Shown: positions 1 through 7,654, counted from the stretch's first letter. The stretch is 29,275 nt of DNA from JBHENW01 sp046261875 (GCA_046261875.1 JBHENW010000012.1:1-29275); one strand, 5' to 3'. Program-made: numbers and translations. The notes: generated by a model not told the origin, from the letters alone.

Positions 1-78
1 CTGGCGCTCGAGCTCGAGGATGCTCGGGCCATCCTCGGGAACGGCGCGACGAACTGTGACTTCAGGGAGAGACGACAC
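1..78 (-). CDS. Probable GNAT-family acetyltransferase, N-terminal fragment
   Basis: A GTG at 78-76 opens a minus-strand frame that stays open to the window edge (26 codons). The peptide begins MSSLPEVTVRRAVPEDGPSI and continues LELERQ. The pattern V-T-V-R-R-A-x-x-E-D, a first beta strand followed by an acidic turn and the start of helix 1, is typical of the N-terminus of GNAT N-acetyltransferases, which use acetyl-CoA to acylate amines. The acetyl-CoA-binding motif lies outside the window, so substrate and even family membership are inference. No strong ribosome-binding site is visible. The next gene on the same strand begins upstream and stops 29 bases before this start, so the two may be cotranscribed. 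Confidence 0.5.
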   Translation of the reverse strand, partial: MSSLPEVTVRRAVPEDGPSILELERQ

Positions 79-106
79 GCCCGGATCTTAAACCGGACGC
101 GCGGGG

Positions 107-634
107 TCAGCGGGCCGCGGCGATGCGCGCGAAATCGACGCGCGCGAGGAGCTTGAGCGCCTCGTCCCCGTCGACGTTGGCCCCCTGCCCGAGAACGAGC
201 CGCGCGGGAGTCACGACCACGGTGACGAGCGTCGTGGGATTCACGTTCGAGCGGTCTGTGACGGCGAAGGCCGGGAGGCCCGCGACCTTCACCTCGCGCG
301 CATCCACCTTCGGAGCTTTGCCCGCCTGCGTGACCGCGTCGCGCAGGGCGGCGAGGAGGTCTTTCCCGCTCCCGTAGTCCTGGACCACGATCCGGAACTG
401 CTTGACGGAGGTCGTGCTCTCGATGCGCTGGAAGAAACGCGAGACCTCCGTGTAGATCCCCATCTCGTTCTCGTCGGTGTCCGGGAGGGGGTCGCGCGGC
501 GCGGCGGCATAGCCCGGGAGCGTCGCCGGCAGACCCTCCTGGAGCGACAGCGGCCATGCCGCCTTGCCCGAAGCAGCTCCCATCCAGGTCGGCGCGCAGA
601 GGAGCGCCGAGAGAGCCAAGACTGTGCAGCGCAT
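107..634 (-). CDS. Small exported protein of unknown function
   Basis: This gene encodes 175 residues starting at ATG 634-632. The N-terminus has one basic residue and a hydrophobic stretch (about residues 3-20) ending in small residues around A20-G23, consistent with a Sec signal peptide, so the mature protein is probably periplasmic. The remainder looks like a small alpha/beta domain: a helix near residues 62-70, a strand/helix around 80-103 (FRIVVQDYGSG then a helix), and strands at about 112-126 and 135-148. I recognise no catalytic motif and no family. The neighbour on the plus strand starts at 756, so 635-755 is a divergent promoter region. No clear Shine-Dalgarno sequence precedes the start; a later methionine (residue 18) lies inside the signal sequence, so this start is preferred. 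Confidence 0.65.
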   Translation of the reverse strand: MRCTVLALSALLCAPTWMGAASGKAAWPLSLQEGLPATLPGYAAAPRDPLPDTDENEMGIYTEVSRFFQRIESTTSVKQFRIVVQDYGSGKDLLAALRDAVTQAGKAPKVDAREVKVAGLPAFAVTDRSNVNPTTLVTVVVTPARLVLGQGANVDGDEALKLLARVDFARIAAAR

Positions 635-755
635 GCGCTTTAGATTAGCGCAAACGTCAATTCATGCCCCCCTTTTCGCGGCACGATTCTTGATACCTCT
701 CCTGCAGGTTCCAGGGTCGAGGTTTGCCCGACCGGCGGGATCAAAGGGAGTAACC

Positions 756-1448
756 ATGAAAAGGCTCATGACGGCGGCGTTCGCGGTGACCCTGCTCGCG
801 TGGGGCAACGGACTCGCCGCTCAGACCACACACACCGAATCGGAGACCAAACGCCGGGGGCCCGGCTCCAACGAGAAAGTCGAGACGGAGATCGTGTCCG
901 GCCAGGTGAAGGAGTACGAGGCCGGCAAGGAGATCGAGATCGAGGGACCCGGAGGAAAGAACCACGAGTTCGATCTGGACGAGAACGCGCGGGTCGAGGG
1001 CTCGATCGTCGTCGGGCAGACGGCGACCGTGCATTACACGAAGGAGAACGGCAAGGAACGGGTCGTCGTGCTGGCCGCCGGAGCGCTGCGGGCCCCGATG
1101 GCGGGCGGGCACCCCGGACACGGCGCGCCCGCGGTCAAGCCCGGCGAGAAAGCCCGCATGGAGAGCACGACCGAGCGCACGGGCCCGGGGCGGAACATCA
1201 AGACGAAAAGGGAAGTCGTGGTCGGGACGGTCAAGGAGTACGAAGCGGGCAAGCAAATCGAGGTCGAGGGGCCGAGCGGCAAGAACCACGAGTTCGATCT
1301 CGACGAGCAGGTCCTCGTCAAGGGCGCCATCGTGAAGGGACAACAGGTCAAGGTCGAATACACGAAGATGGATGACGGAACGGAGCGCGTCGTCATCCTC
1401 GCTCCCATGGTGGGCACGAAACCCGATTCCAGGAAGGTGAAGGAGTGA
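756..1448 (+). CDS. Exported protein with two ~62-residue repeat modules
   Basis: The product is 230 residues. The start at 756 is chosen because a purine-rich ribosome-binding site (AAAGGGAG, about 742-749) precedes it and a clean signal peptide follows (MKRLMTAAF to about A22). The frame is open upstream to 564, but that extension looks non-coding. The mature protein holds two near-identical modules at about residues 47-108 and 155-217, each reading G-x-V-K-E-Y-E-A-G-K-x-I-E, then G-K-N-H-E-F-D-L-D-E, then a V-G-Q/K-G-Q turn and E-R-V-V. Both are preceded by a T-x-R-x-G-P-G motif. The alternating hydrophobic pattern suggests a small beta barrel resembling DUF5666-type modules (inference). 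The linker (110-135) is Gly/His/Pro-rich. It forms a tandem pair with the next gene, 41 bases downstream. Confidence 0.8.
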   Translation: MKRLMTAAFAVTLLAWGNGLAAQTTHTESETKRRGPGSNEKVETEIVSGQVKEYEAGKEIEIEGPGGKNHEFDLDENARVEGSIVVGQTATVHYTKENGKERVVVLAAGALRAPMAGGHPGHGAPAVKPGEKARMESTTERTGPGRNIKTKREVVVGTVKEYEAGKQIEVEGPSGKNHEFDLDEQVLVKGAIVKGQQVKVEYTKMDDGTERVVILAPMVGTKPDSRKVKE

Positions 1449-1489
1449 AGGGGCGCGGGTCCGCGTCCCGCAGCGAAAGGAGCATCTCC

Positions 1490-2704
1490 ATGAAGCGACT
1501 CATCACTCTGCTCGGGATCTCGGCGCTGGCGGCCGCGACGGCGCTCGCGCAATCGACGACGACCACGAATCAGACGACGACGACGGTGCAGTCCGACGGC
1601 ACGGTGAAGACGGTCCAATACACGGGCGAGGTCGTCCGGTACGAGCCCGGAAAGACGATCGTGCTGCGGCAAGGAACGAGCCCGGCGGTGACCTACACGC
1701 TGGGGCCCTCGTTGACCGTGCCCGCGGAGGTCCAGGTCGGGCGCCGCGTGACGGTTTACACGGAGCCGGACCCTTCGGGGACGACCGTCGTCACGCGGGT
1801 CATCACGACGACATCTCCCGCGCCGGCGAGCGGCGCCCCGCAGGCGAGCGTCACGACGACGCGCGAGACGACCACGCAGAGCCCCCAGGCGGGCAGCACG
1901 ACGACGACCACGACCAGGACCACGACCGTCACGGGCGAGGTCGTGCGCATCGAGCCCGGCCGTTCGATCCTCCTGCGGCAGCCGGACAGCAAGGTCATCA
2001 CCTATACGCTGGCTCCGTCTCTCTCCATCCCGGCGGAAGTCCAGGCCGGCCGGAAGGTCACGATCTACACCGAGCCGAACGACGCGGGTTCCGTTCTCGT
2101 CACCCGTGTGACGACGGTCGCGCCGGAAGGGACGGCGGTGACGCGCGAGACCGTTTCGACCTCGGAGGGCTCGCAGACCGTGACGACCCGCTCCACGACG
2201 GTGGCGGGTGAAGTCGTGCGCTACGAGCCGGGCCAGACGATCGTGATCCGGCAGCCGGACACCCAGCTCGTCACCTACACGCTCTCTCCCTCGCTGCAGG
2301 CCCCGGAGGAGGTCGCCATCGGCCGCCGCGTGGTCATCACGACGCAGCCTTCGAGCTCGGGACCGGTGCTCGTCACGCACATCACGACCGAGTCCCAGGC
2401 CGGCGCCACGACCACGGAGACCGTCACCGAGAAGACGATGGAATCCGGCACGGGCGAGGCCCAGACGACCATCTACGGGACCATCAGCGCCTATGCGCCG
2501 GGCAAGACGATCACGATCGTCCAACCAAACAAGACGACGCTCACCTACGTGGTCGACGCGCAGTCGGAGCTTCCGGCCGATCTGGCCGTGGGCAAGAGCG
2601 TCACGATCCGCACGACGACCGTCACGGGGACCGAGCGTCCGGTCGTCCGCAAGGTGACCTACCGGACGACGACCCAGACGACGAAACAGAAGACGATCTC
2701 CTGA
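1490..2704 (+). CDS. Exported Thr-rich protein with four repeat modules
   Basis: The product is 404 residues, starting at ATG 1490 behind a GAAAGGAG ribosome-binding site (1475-1482). Its signal peptide, MKRLITLLGI to about A20-Q21, resembles that of the preceding gene. Four modules occupy about residues 43-107, 146-208, 237-300 and 327-390. The first three share G-E-V-V-R-x-E-P-G-x-x-I, then L/I-R-Q, T-Y-T-L-x-P-S-L, P-x-E-V and G-R-R/K-V; the fourth is divergent (G-T-I-S-A-Y-A-P-G-K-T-I). Thr-rich linkers separate them. No enzymatic motif is visible; a structural or binding role in the periplasm or on the surface is inference. The module resembles the one in the preceding gene, suggesting duplication and expansion. 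A strong terminator follows at 2738-2766. Confidence 0.8.
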   Translation: MKRLITLLGISALAAATALAQSTTTTNQTTTTVQSDGTVKTVQYTGEVVRYEPGKTIVLRQGTSPAVTYTLGPSLTVPAEVQVGRRVTVYTEPDPSGTTVVTRVITTTSPAPASGAPQASVTTTRETTTQSPQAGSTTTTTTRTTTVTGEVVRIEPGRSILLRQPDSKVITYTLAPSLSIPAEVQAGRKVTIYTEPNDAGSVLVTRVTTVAPEGTAVTRETVSTSEGSQTVTTRSTTVAGEVVRYEPGQTIVIRQPDTQLVTYTLSPSLQAPEEVAIGRRVVITTQPSSSGPVLVTHITTESQAGATTTETVTEKTMESGTGEAQTTIYGTISAYAPGKTITIVQPNKTTLTYVVDAQSELPADLAVGKSVTIRTTTVTGTERPVVRKVTYRTTTQTTKQKTIS

Positions 2705-2737
2705 CCGGAAGCCGATTTCCGTAAGCCGCAATCGATG

Positions 2738-2766
2738 AGCCCCGGCGCGAGCCGGGGCTTTTTCTT
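2738..2766 (+). terminator. Rho-independent terminator of the repeat-module operon
   Basis: A perfect 9-bp GC-rich stem (AGCCCCGGC at 2738-2746, GCCGGGGCT at 2751-2759) with a GCGA tetraloop is followed by TTTTTCTTT. It lies 34 bases after the stop of the four-module gene and only 27 bases before the peptidase start. Confidence 0.9.
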
Positions 2767-2792
2767 TCGGTCGGGGCTAAGCTCTCACTCGG

Positions 2793-4298
2793 ATGGACGA
2801 GCTCTCGGCCGCGCGGATCCGGGTCTTCCTGAACGACCCGTCCGCACGGGGCGACGCGGCTCCCGTCCCATTCGAACCCCCGACGGACACCGGCGAGGGG
2901 CCGTGGGGATTCCGCGTCGAGGGCGCTTCGCCGCCGGCGCGCGAGTACGACCCGGACACGCCCGAATTCGTGCACTGGCAGCTCGCCGCCGCCCTCGAGC
3001 GCGGCCGCAAGCTCTGGGCCGCGCGTTTCCCGGCCGCCGGCACGTGGATCCCCGGCGCCATCCTTCCGGCGGTGCCCGTGGCCGGCGAAGACCTCAACGC
3101 GTATTACGACCGGCGCGCCCTGCGCTTCTTCCGGGGCCGCAACCCGGTGACGGACTCGCTCGTTCACTCCGCGGAGAGCCCCGACATCGCGGCGCACGAG
3201 CAGGGGCACGCGGTGCTCGACGCCGTGCGGCCCGACCTCTGGGACGCGCCGCACTTCGAGGTCGCCGCGTACCACGAGGCCTTCGGCGACCTCGCCTCGA
3301 TCGGGATCGCGTTCGCGGAGCCCGCGCTCATCCGGGCCGTGCTCGAAGAGACCGGCGGCGCGCTGGCCGAGTCGAACCTCGTCTCGCGCGTCGCGGAAGA
3401 GCTGGGAGCGGCCGCGCGCGCCCGCTTCGGGCCCGGAGTCGCGCTGCCGGGCGCCCTGCGCGATGCCGTCAACGTCTTCACCTATTCCGATCCCGCCCTT
3501 CTTCCCTCATCGGCCCCCGCGGAGCAGCTCTCCGGCGAGCCCCACTCCTTTTGCCGCCTCTTCACCGGGGCTTGCTGGGACATCCTCGTGGCGCTCTACC
3601 TCGCGGACGGCGGCGGCCGGGGCAACGCGGCGCAGGACGGCGCAGCGCTCGGAGCGGCCGCCCGCGAGGTCGGACGGCTCCTTTCGGTCGCGACCGAGAG
3701 GGCGCCGATCGGCGCGCCCTTCTTCTCGCTCGTCGCCGGCGCCATGCTCGGCGCGTCGGCCGGAGACCGGGACGAGCGTGAGGCGATCCGATCCGTTTTC
3801 GAGCGTCGAGGCTTTTCGCCGGTGGAAGTCGCGATCCCTCCTCCGGAGCCCCAGCCCGAGACCGTGCGCGGCTCCGCCGCGGGAATTCCCGACGAGGTGC
3901 TCGCGCAGCTCGAGATGCTGCTCGGGCCGGTCCGCGAGGAAGAGATCCTGACCCGCCCGCCCGCCCGCAGCCGGATGCTTCGGGGGCGCCGCAAGCGCGA
4001 CCTGCTCCTGTCCGGGCCGGAGTACGGCCCCGCCGACGGCGCCGCCGTCGAGCTCTCGGATGCGTTCGAGGTGCCTCTGCGACGCGACATCTATTTCGCC
4101 GCTGCGATCGCCTATCCGGCCGGCGAGGAAGAGGAGGAAGACGCCCGCGCATGGGTGCGCTTCCTCGCGAGGACCGGGCGGATCGCTTCGGAGCGCGACG
4201 ACCCGCGCTTCATCTCGCTCGCGCGGAAAGGCCGCTCGCACCGGGTCGTCCTCGAGGAAGACGGCGTCCGGCGGCTGCGGCGCGCCTGGATCGCTTGA
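2793..4298 (+). CDS. Zinc metallopeptidase, thermolysin-like (gluzincin)
   Basis: The product is 501 residues. The zinc-binding motif HEQGH lies at residues 135-139, and YHEAFGD at 160-166 supplies the probable third zinc ligand E162, as in thermolysin-type (M4-like) gluzincins, where a Glu in an E-x-x-x-D motif follows about 20 residues after HExxH. E136 would be the catalytic base. There is no signal peptide or membrane segment, so it appears cytoplasmic unless exported another way, which is unusual for this class. Residues ~340-501 form a charged extension with no recognised domain (RGRRKR near 405, an acidic run near 446). The start at 2793 has no good ribosome-binding site and lies just behind a terminator, so the start and promoter are uncertain. 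It is followed 10 bases later by a trypco2-like lipoprotein, probably in one operon. Confidence 0.75.
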   Translation: MDELSAARIRVFLNDPSARGDAAPVPFEPPTDTGEGPWGFRVEGASPPAREYDPDTPEFVHWQLAAALERGRKLWAARFPAAGTWIPGAILPAVPVAGEDLNAYYDRRALRFFRGRNPVTDSLVHSAESPDIAAHEQGHAVLDAVRPDLWDAPHFEVAAYHEAFGDLASIGIAFAEPALIRAVLEETGGALAESNLVSRVAEELGAAARARFGPGVALPGALRDAVNVFTYSDPALLPSSAPAEQLSGEPHSFCRLFTGACWDILVALYLADGGGRGNAAQDGAALGAAAREVGRLLSVATERAPIGAPFFSLVAGAMLGASAGDRDEREAIRSVFERRGFSPVEVAIPPPEPQPETVRGSAAGIPDEVLAQLEMLLGPVREEEILTRPPARSRMLRGRRKRDLLLSGPEYGPADGAAVELSDAFEVPLRRDIYFAAAIAYPAGEEEEEDARAWVRFLARTGRIASERDDPRFISLARKGRSHRVVLEEDGVRRLRRAWIA

Positions 4299-4308
4299 AG
4301 GAGGAGGA

Positions 4309-4923
4309 ATGAGGACTCGCATGTCGGTCGTCGCCCCGTCTCTCTGTCTGCTGCTCCTCTGCGCCGCATGCGCGACGGCGCCTCGAGGCGAAGTCGCGGC
4401 GACCGGGCGGCCGGGGATCTCCCCGGCCGATCTCATCTCCTCGATCGCCGACGTCGCGGCGGGCCGCAACCCCGCGATGCGCGAGGCGGGCATCTACCTC
4501 AAGTCAGTCGAGTTCAACCTCCTCGTCGCGACGGAAGACGAGGTGGGCGGGAAGACGAAGATCGTGATCGTGGACGCGGAAGCCTCGCGCAAGTCGGAGA
4601 TCTCCTTCCTCCAGACGTTCGTGCTCGAAGTTCCGCCGGCGCCGAGGAAAACGCTCGCCGGGGTCACCCTTCCGCAGGTCCGGTCGTTCGTGGAGACCGC
4701 GATGGAGGCGGCGCGTGACCTCGCCCTCGCTGCCGCGCGCGAAGGGCTCCCCCAGCGCCTCGACTCCGTCGAGCTCGTCGCCAAGATCGTCGTTTCACGC
4801 AAGGGCTCCGGCGGCATTTCCTTCTCGATCCCCGCGGTGGCCGGCGCGACGATCGGCGCGGGCCTGACCCGTTCGATCGAGGACACCAACACGATCAAGC
4901 TGGTGTTTCTGAGAGCGCCTTGA
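4309..4923 (+). CDS. Lipoprotein with two trypco2-like units
   Basis: The product is 204 residues, starting at ATG 4309 directly behind GGAGGAGG (4299-4308). The lipobox LCAAC gives a lipidated Cys at residue 21. Two units follow: residues ~36-109 (a helix S-P-A-D-L-I-S-S-I, then S-V-E-F-N-L-L-V, then V-D-A-E-A-S, ending F-V-L-E-V-P-P) and ~121-201 (helix, S-V-E-L-V-A-K-I-V-V, then I-S-F-S-I-P, ending I-K-L-V-F-L). This helix, paired strands and closing strand resemble the trypsin-co-occurring domain trypco2, a small domain found beside trypsin-like proteases and in conflict-system contexts. The match is from memory of the family pattern and is inference. The upstream neighbour is a metallopeptidase, which fits a protease-linked accessory role. 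Substrate or partner unknown. Confidence 0.7.
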   Translation: MRTRMSVVAPSLCLLLLCAACATAPRGEVAATGRPGISPADLISSIADVAAGRNPAMREAGIYLKSVEFNLLVATEDEVGGKTKIVIVDAEASRKSEISFLQTFVLEVPPAPRKTLAGVTLPQVRSFVETAMEAARDLALAAAREGLPQRLDSVELVAKIVVSRKGSGGISFSIPAVAGATIGAGLTRSIEDTNTIKLVFLRAP

Positions 4924-4955
4924 GGGGTCTCAGGATGACAGCAGTTCCCGCCAAA

Positions 4956-4980
4956 TGAAAAAAGCGGCCCGCAGGCCGCT
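4956..4980 (-). terminator. Rho-independent terminator of the HU gene
   Basis: Read on the minus strand, a 7-bp stem (AGCGGCC / GGCCGCT, 4980-4974 and 4969-4963) with a 4-base loop is followed by TTTTTTCAT. It lies 22 bases after the stop of the HU-family gene. The stem may also stop plus-strand transcripts coming from 4923, although no U-run follows on that side. Confidence 0.85.
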
Positions 4981-5001
4981 CTCTCATCGGGACTTCCCCG
5001 C

Positions 5002-5304
5002 TTACTTTTTCGAGCCGAGGATGGCGTCTTTCGCCTTCTTGGAAACGCGGAACTTCACGACGCGCTTGGCGGGGATCTTGATCTCTTCGCCCGTCGCCGG
5101 ATTACGGCCCATGCGGGCCTTGCGATTGACGAGCACGAGCTTTCCGACTCCCGGAATCGTGAAGCTGTTCTTCGCTTCCTTGTAGGCGAGCGCCGTCAGG
5201 TCATCGAGGAACTGCGTCGCGACTCTCCGTGTAGTCTGTGTGGACTTGGAAAGGTGATCCGCGATCTGAGACTTCGACAGCGCCCGTCCGGAATCTTTTG
5301 CCAT
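5002..5304 (-). CDS. HU-family DNA-binding protein
   Basis: The product is 100 residues, close to the usual 90-100. HU/IHF proteins are small dimeric nucleoid proteins that bend and compact DNA. The N-terminal helices (residues ~9-46) lead into the family signature: G-V-G-K-L near 53-57, then R-M-G-R-N-P-A-T-G-E-E-I-K-I-P-A, the DNA-intercalating beta arm with its conserved proline, and a Lys-rich C-terminal tail K-F-R-V-S-K-K-A-K-D. Codon 1 is ATG at 5304 behind AGAAGGGG (about 5311-5318). The usual G-F-G-T/S-F turn is replaced by G-V-G-K-L, which is a modest variation. The gene stands alone, with its own probable promoter (5359-5385) and terminator (4956-4980). I cannot tell whether it is the main HU or a paralogue. 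Confidence 0.95.
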   Translation of the reverse strand: MAKDSGRALSKSQIADHLSKSTQTTRRVATQFLDDLTALAYKEAKNSFTIPGVGKLVLVNRKARMGRNPATGEEIKIPAKRVVKFRVSKKAKDAILGSKK

Positions 5305-5358
5305 TCGCTTACCCCTTCTCGTGGAATCGCCCTCGCGGGCGTATCAAATTGGTTGGCT

Positions 5359-5385
5359 ATTCTACTCACCCGCCCGCTCCGTCAA
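5359..5385 (-). promoter_or_regulatory. Probable sigma-70-type promoter of the HU gene
   Basis: On the minus strand, TTGACG (5385-5380) is followed after 15 bases by TAGAAT (5364-5359). Both hexamers differ from consensus at one position; the spacing is short compared with the usual 16-18. Predicted start of transcription near 5352 would give a leader of about 48 bases. Confidence 0.5.
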
Positions 5386-5495
5386 GCAAGAAAATCGAGC
5401 AGGAAAATCAGGGCTCTTTCACTCTGCAGCGCCGCCGTCCGCGCCGATGGACTAGACTCGCCCGGCTGGATCGACGGTTTCCACAGGCGGGTCCT

Positions 5496-6977
5496 TTGCG
5501 CATTTTGCGATCACTCCGCTCCATCTTCGGGCGGACGGACGCGAGCGACCGCGAGCGCCGGATCGGATTCCGCCGCGCGACCGCGCGACGCCCGACGCCC
5601 GCGATCGCGGCGGCGGTGGCCGCCTGCGCCGCGCTCGCCTCGTGCCGGGACTCCTCCGCCGAGCTTGCCCGCCGCATCCTCGATCGGTACCGCACGGCGG
5701 CGGCGGTCAAGCCCCTGCCGGTCTCGGGGGTCATCCAGCTCCGCCTCTCCTCGCTCGGCTCCGCCTCGGATCCCGCCGAGGGCCGGACGGAGATCGCCTG
5801 GGAGAACGACCGGTATCGCGAGACCGTCAGCTCGGCGGGGGTCACGACGATCCGCGGTATCCAGGGAGGAAAGGCCTTTCTCACCGACGAGGACGGCGTC
5901 ACCCGGGTCGGCTCGGAGCCCATGCTGCGTGAGCTGCTGACCCGCGCCTACTTCTGGAGGCGCGGTTACCTCTTCGAGGACCGGATGCAAGCGAAGCTCC
6001 GCCTCGGTCCCGCGGAGGAGGGCACGGTATCGGTCGATCTCCACCCGCACGGGGGCAATCCGCTGCGGCTGAAGTTCCGCCGCTCCGACGGCCGTCTCGC
6101 GGCCGCCGTCTCACCCCGATTTCACCTCGAGTTCGGCGCCGCGGCCTCGTTTCGGGACGAGTCCGTGCCGAAGGCACCCGTCGGGGCCGAAGTGGCGCGG
6201 GTGGACCTCCCCACCGGCATCCTGCCGGACCCTGAGGTCGGCGGGAGCCGGGCCGAGTTCCCCGCGTCGGAAGGCGCCGCGCTCGGAGGAGGGAGCGGGA
6301 CGCCGGTCCTTTCGGGCCTCATCGACGGGCTCCCGGTCCGCGTGGCCCTCGACGCGGGGGCCGACGGTCCGCTCCGGATCTCGCCGGAGGTGGCGCAACG
6401 GCTCGGCCTCGCCTTCCGGCGCGACGTCTTCGGGCGGGACCTCGCCCGGAATGTCCGGCTGGAGCTTCCCGGGCTCACGCAGCCGTCGCTCACGGCCGAG
6501 AGAGCACGGCAGATTCGGGAGGGCGCGGACGCCGCAGTCGGCGCCGCGGTCTTCCGGGACGCGGTCGTGGAGCTCGACCCGAAGGGCGGGAAGCTCCGCT
6601 TCCACGACCCGGAGAAGTGGGTCGTGCCGGAGAACCTGAGCCGGATCATCGTGGACGACGACGGCAACCGTCCGGTGGCCACGCTCTTCCGCGAAGGAGA
6701 ACAGGTCCGGGTGACGATCGGCGCGGAGACGGGAAGGGCCGATCTCGTGCTCGCGCCCGCGGCCGCCCGGCGCGTGGAGATCCCCGAGAAGGCCACGGCG
6801 GCGACCGGGTTCCGGTGGAGCGGCCTCGAGCTGGATTCGCTCCCCCTTCGGATCGATCCGGAGCAATTCTTCCCCGACTGGGGGGACGACGGCCGTATGG
6901 GGTGGAAGGTCCTCCGGCGGTTTCGCATGTTCCTGGACATGCCGCACCGCTGGGTCTATCTCACTCCGGCGATCTGA
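5496..6977 (+). CDS. Retropepsin-like aspartyl protease family lipoprotein
   Basis: The frame runs from 5238 without a credible ATG start; TTG at 5496 (alternative TTG 5505) best explains an Arg-rich n-region, a hydrophobic stretch and a lipobox A-L-A-S-C with Cys at about residue 50. The first half (~55-220) resembles the LolA-like beta-sheet domain often fused to these proteins (G-x-I-Q-L-R-L, W-E-N-D-R-Y-R-E-T). The second half contains L-I-D-G-L-P-V-R-V-A-L-D-A-G-A-D-G at about 276-292, matching the G-x-P-x-x-F-x-L-D-T/S-G-A-S motif of retropepsin-like clan AA proteases, but with D-A-G in place of D-T/S-G (D286). Such domains act as dimers. The C-terminus ends in a second clan-AA-like segment. 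Whether it is catalytically active is uncertain because of the altered motif. Confidence 0.65.
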   Translation: MRILRSLRSIFGRTDASDRERRIGFRRATARRPTPAIAAAVAACAALASCRDSSAELARRILDRYRTAAAVKPLPVSGVIQLRLSSLGSASDPAEGRTEIAWENDRYRETVSSAGVTTIRGIQGGKAFLTDEDGVTRVGSEPMLRELLTRAYFWRRGYLFEDRMQAKLRLGPAEEGTVSVDLHPHGGNPLRLKFRRSDGRLAAAVSPRFHLEFGAAASFRDESVPKAPVGAEVARVDLPTGILPDPEVGGSRAEFPASEGAALGGGSGTPVLSGLIDGLPVRVALDAGADGPLRISPEVAQRLGLAFRRDVFGRDLARNVRLELPGLTQPSLTAERARQIREGADAAVGAAVFRDAVVELDPKGGKLRFHDPEKWVVPENLSRIIVDDDGNRPVATLFREGEQVRVTIGAETGRADLVLAPAAARRVEIPEKATAATGFRWSGLELDSLPLRIDPEQFFPDWGDDGRMGWKVLRRFRMFLDMPHRWVYLTPAI

Positions 6978-7033
6978 GCGCCCGCCGAGCGGTAGGCACG
7001 CCTTTCGCATTTGCCCGCGCCCGGAGGACATCC

Positions 7034-7207
7034 ATGCTCAAGCTCGCTCTCGTAACGCTGCTGATCGGACTCGCGGCCGCGGTGGTGGGATTCAGCGGGA
7101 TGGCCGGTTCTCAGCCCGCCTTTGCTCAGTTTCTGGCCCTGCTCTTCCTGGCACTTTCCGGGATCTTTCTGATCCTCGGCTCCCCCGGCGCCCGCAGCGC
7201 GCTATAG
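7034..7207 (+). CDS. DUF1328-like small membrane protein
   Basis: The product is 57 residues, starting at ATG 7034 behind GGAGGA (7023-7028). Two hydrophobic helices (about residues 2-21 and 30-48) are joined by a short loop rich in G and S (G-F-S-G-M-A-G-S). Length, topology and the G-F-x-G-x-A-G motif fit the DUF1328/YtjA-type family of tiny inner-membrane proteins of unknown function. It lies 56 bases after the aspartyl-protease-like gene. No conserved catalytic residue is visible. Confidence 0.65.
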   Translation: MLKLALVTLLIGLAAAVVGFSGMAGSQPAFAQFLALLFLALSGIFLILGSPGARSAL

Positions 7208-7351
7208 GCTAAGCCTAATCCAAGCGGAAGGACGGCGCCTCTCAGGCTCCACCGAAAGGAGGAATCGCGGGCGGAAGACCATCGCCAAGGTTCAGGGCAT
7301 CCTTTTCTTGATCCTGACGATCGGCGGATTCATGGACCCTAACTTCTCGGA

Positions 7352-7654
7352 ATGCACCACACGATGATTCATCGGGTCGTCCACTTATTGACGGCAGGCG
7401 TTGCGCTCTATCTCGGGTTCGCCGGGACCGAGGACTACGCCCGGAAGTTCAACGTCGCGGGCGGCGTCGTTTATCTTCTTCTCGTCCTCCTGGGTTTCCT
7501 CGCACCCGGCATCCTGGCCGGCGTCATCGGGCATCCGGGGCCCGTCACGGCCGGAGACCTGATGCGCGACAACATCGTGCACATCATACTCATGGTCATT
7601 TTCTTCCTCGGGGCGATGAGGCGCCCGGCCGCCGTGACCACGGCAGCGCGGTAA
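7352..7654 (+). CDS. Small membrane protein, DUF4383-like
   Basis: The product is 100 residues with three hydrophobic segments at about 8-24, 35-58 and 75-90. The combination of N-V-A-G-G-V-V-Y-L-L-L-V-L-L-G-F and, near the C-terminus, D-N-I-V-H-I-I-L-M-V-I-F-F-L-G-A resembles the DUF4383 pattern, where a conserved H-N-x-V-H segment precedes the last helix. The match is weak and function is unknown. An in-frame stop at 7340 rules out an earlier start; M5 (7364) is an alternative. No good ribosome-binding site is seen upstream, while an unused one lies at 7254-7262. Confidence 0.55.
   Translation: MHHTMIHRVVHLLTAGVALYLGFAGTEDYARKFNVAGGVVYLLLVLLGFLAPGILAGVIGHPGPVTAGDLMRDNIVHIILMVIFFLGAMRRPAAVTTAAR

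Noticed and set aside
564..755. Upstream extension of the two-module protein gene
   Set aside because: It overlaps the divergent gene and its promoter region, and would bury the signal peptide that starts at 756.
1034..2731. Long minus-strand open frame (565 codons) opposite the two repeat-module genes
   Set aside because: It is an Arg/Asp/His-rich antisense frame produced by the repetitive, GC-rich codons of the genes on the plus strand; no start signal or domain.
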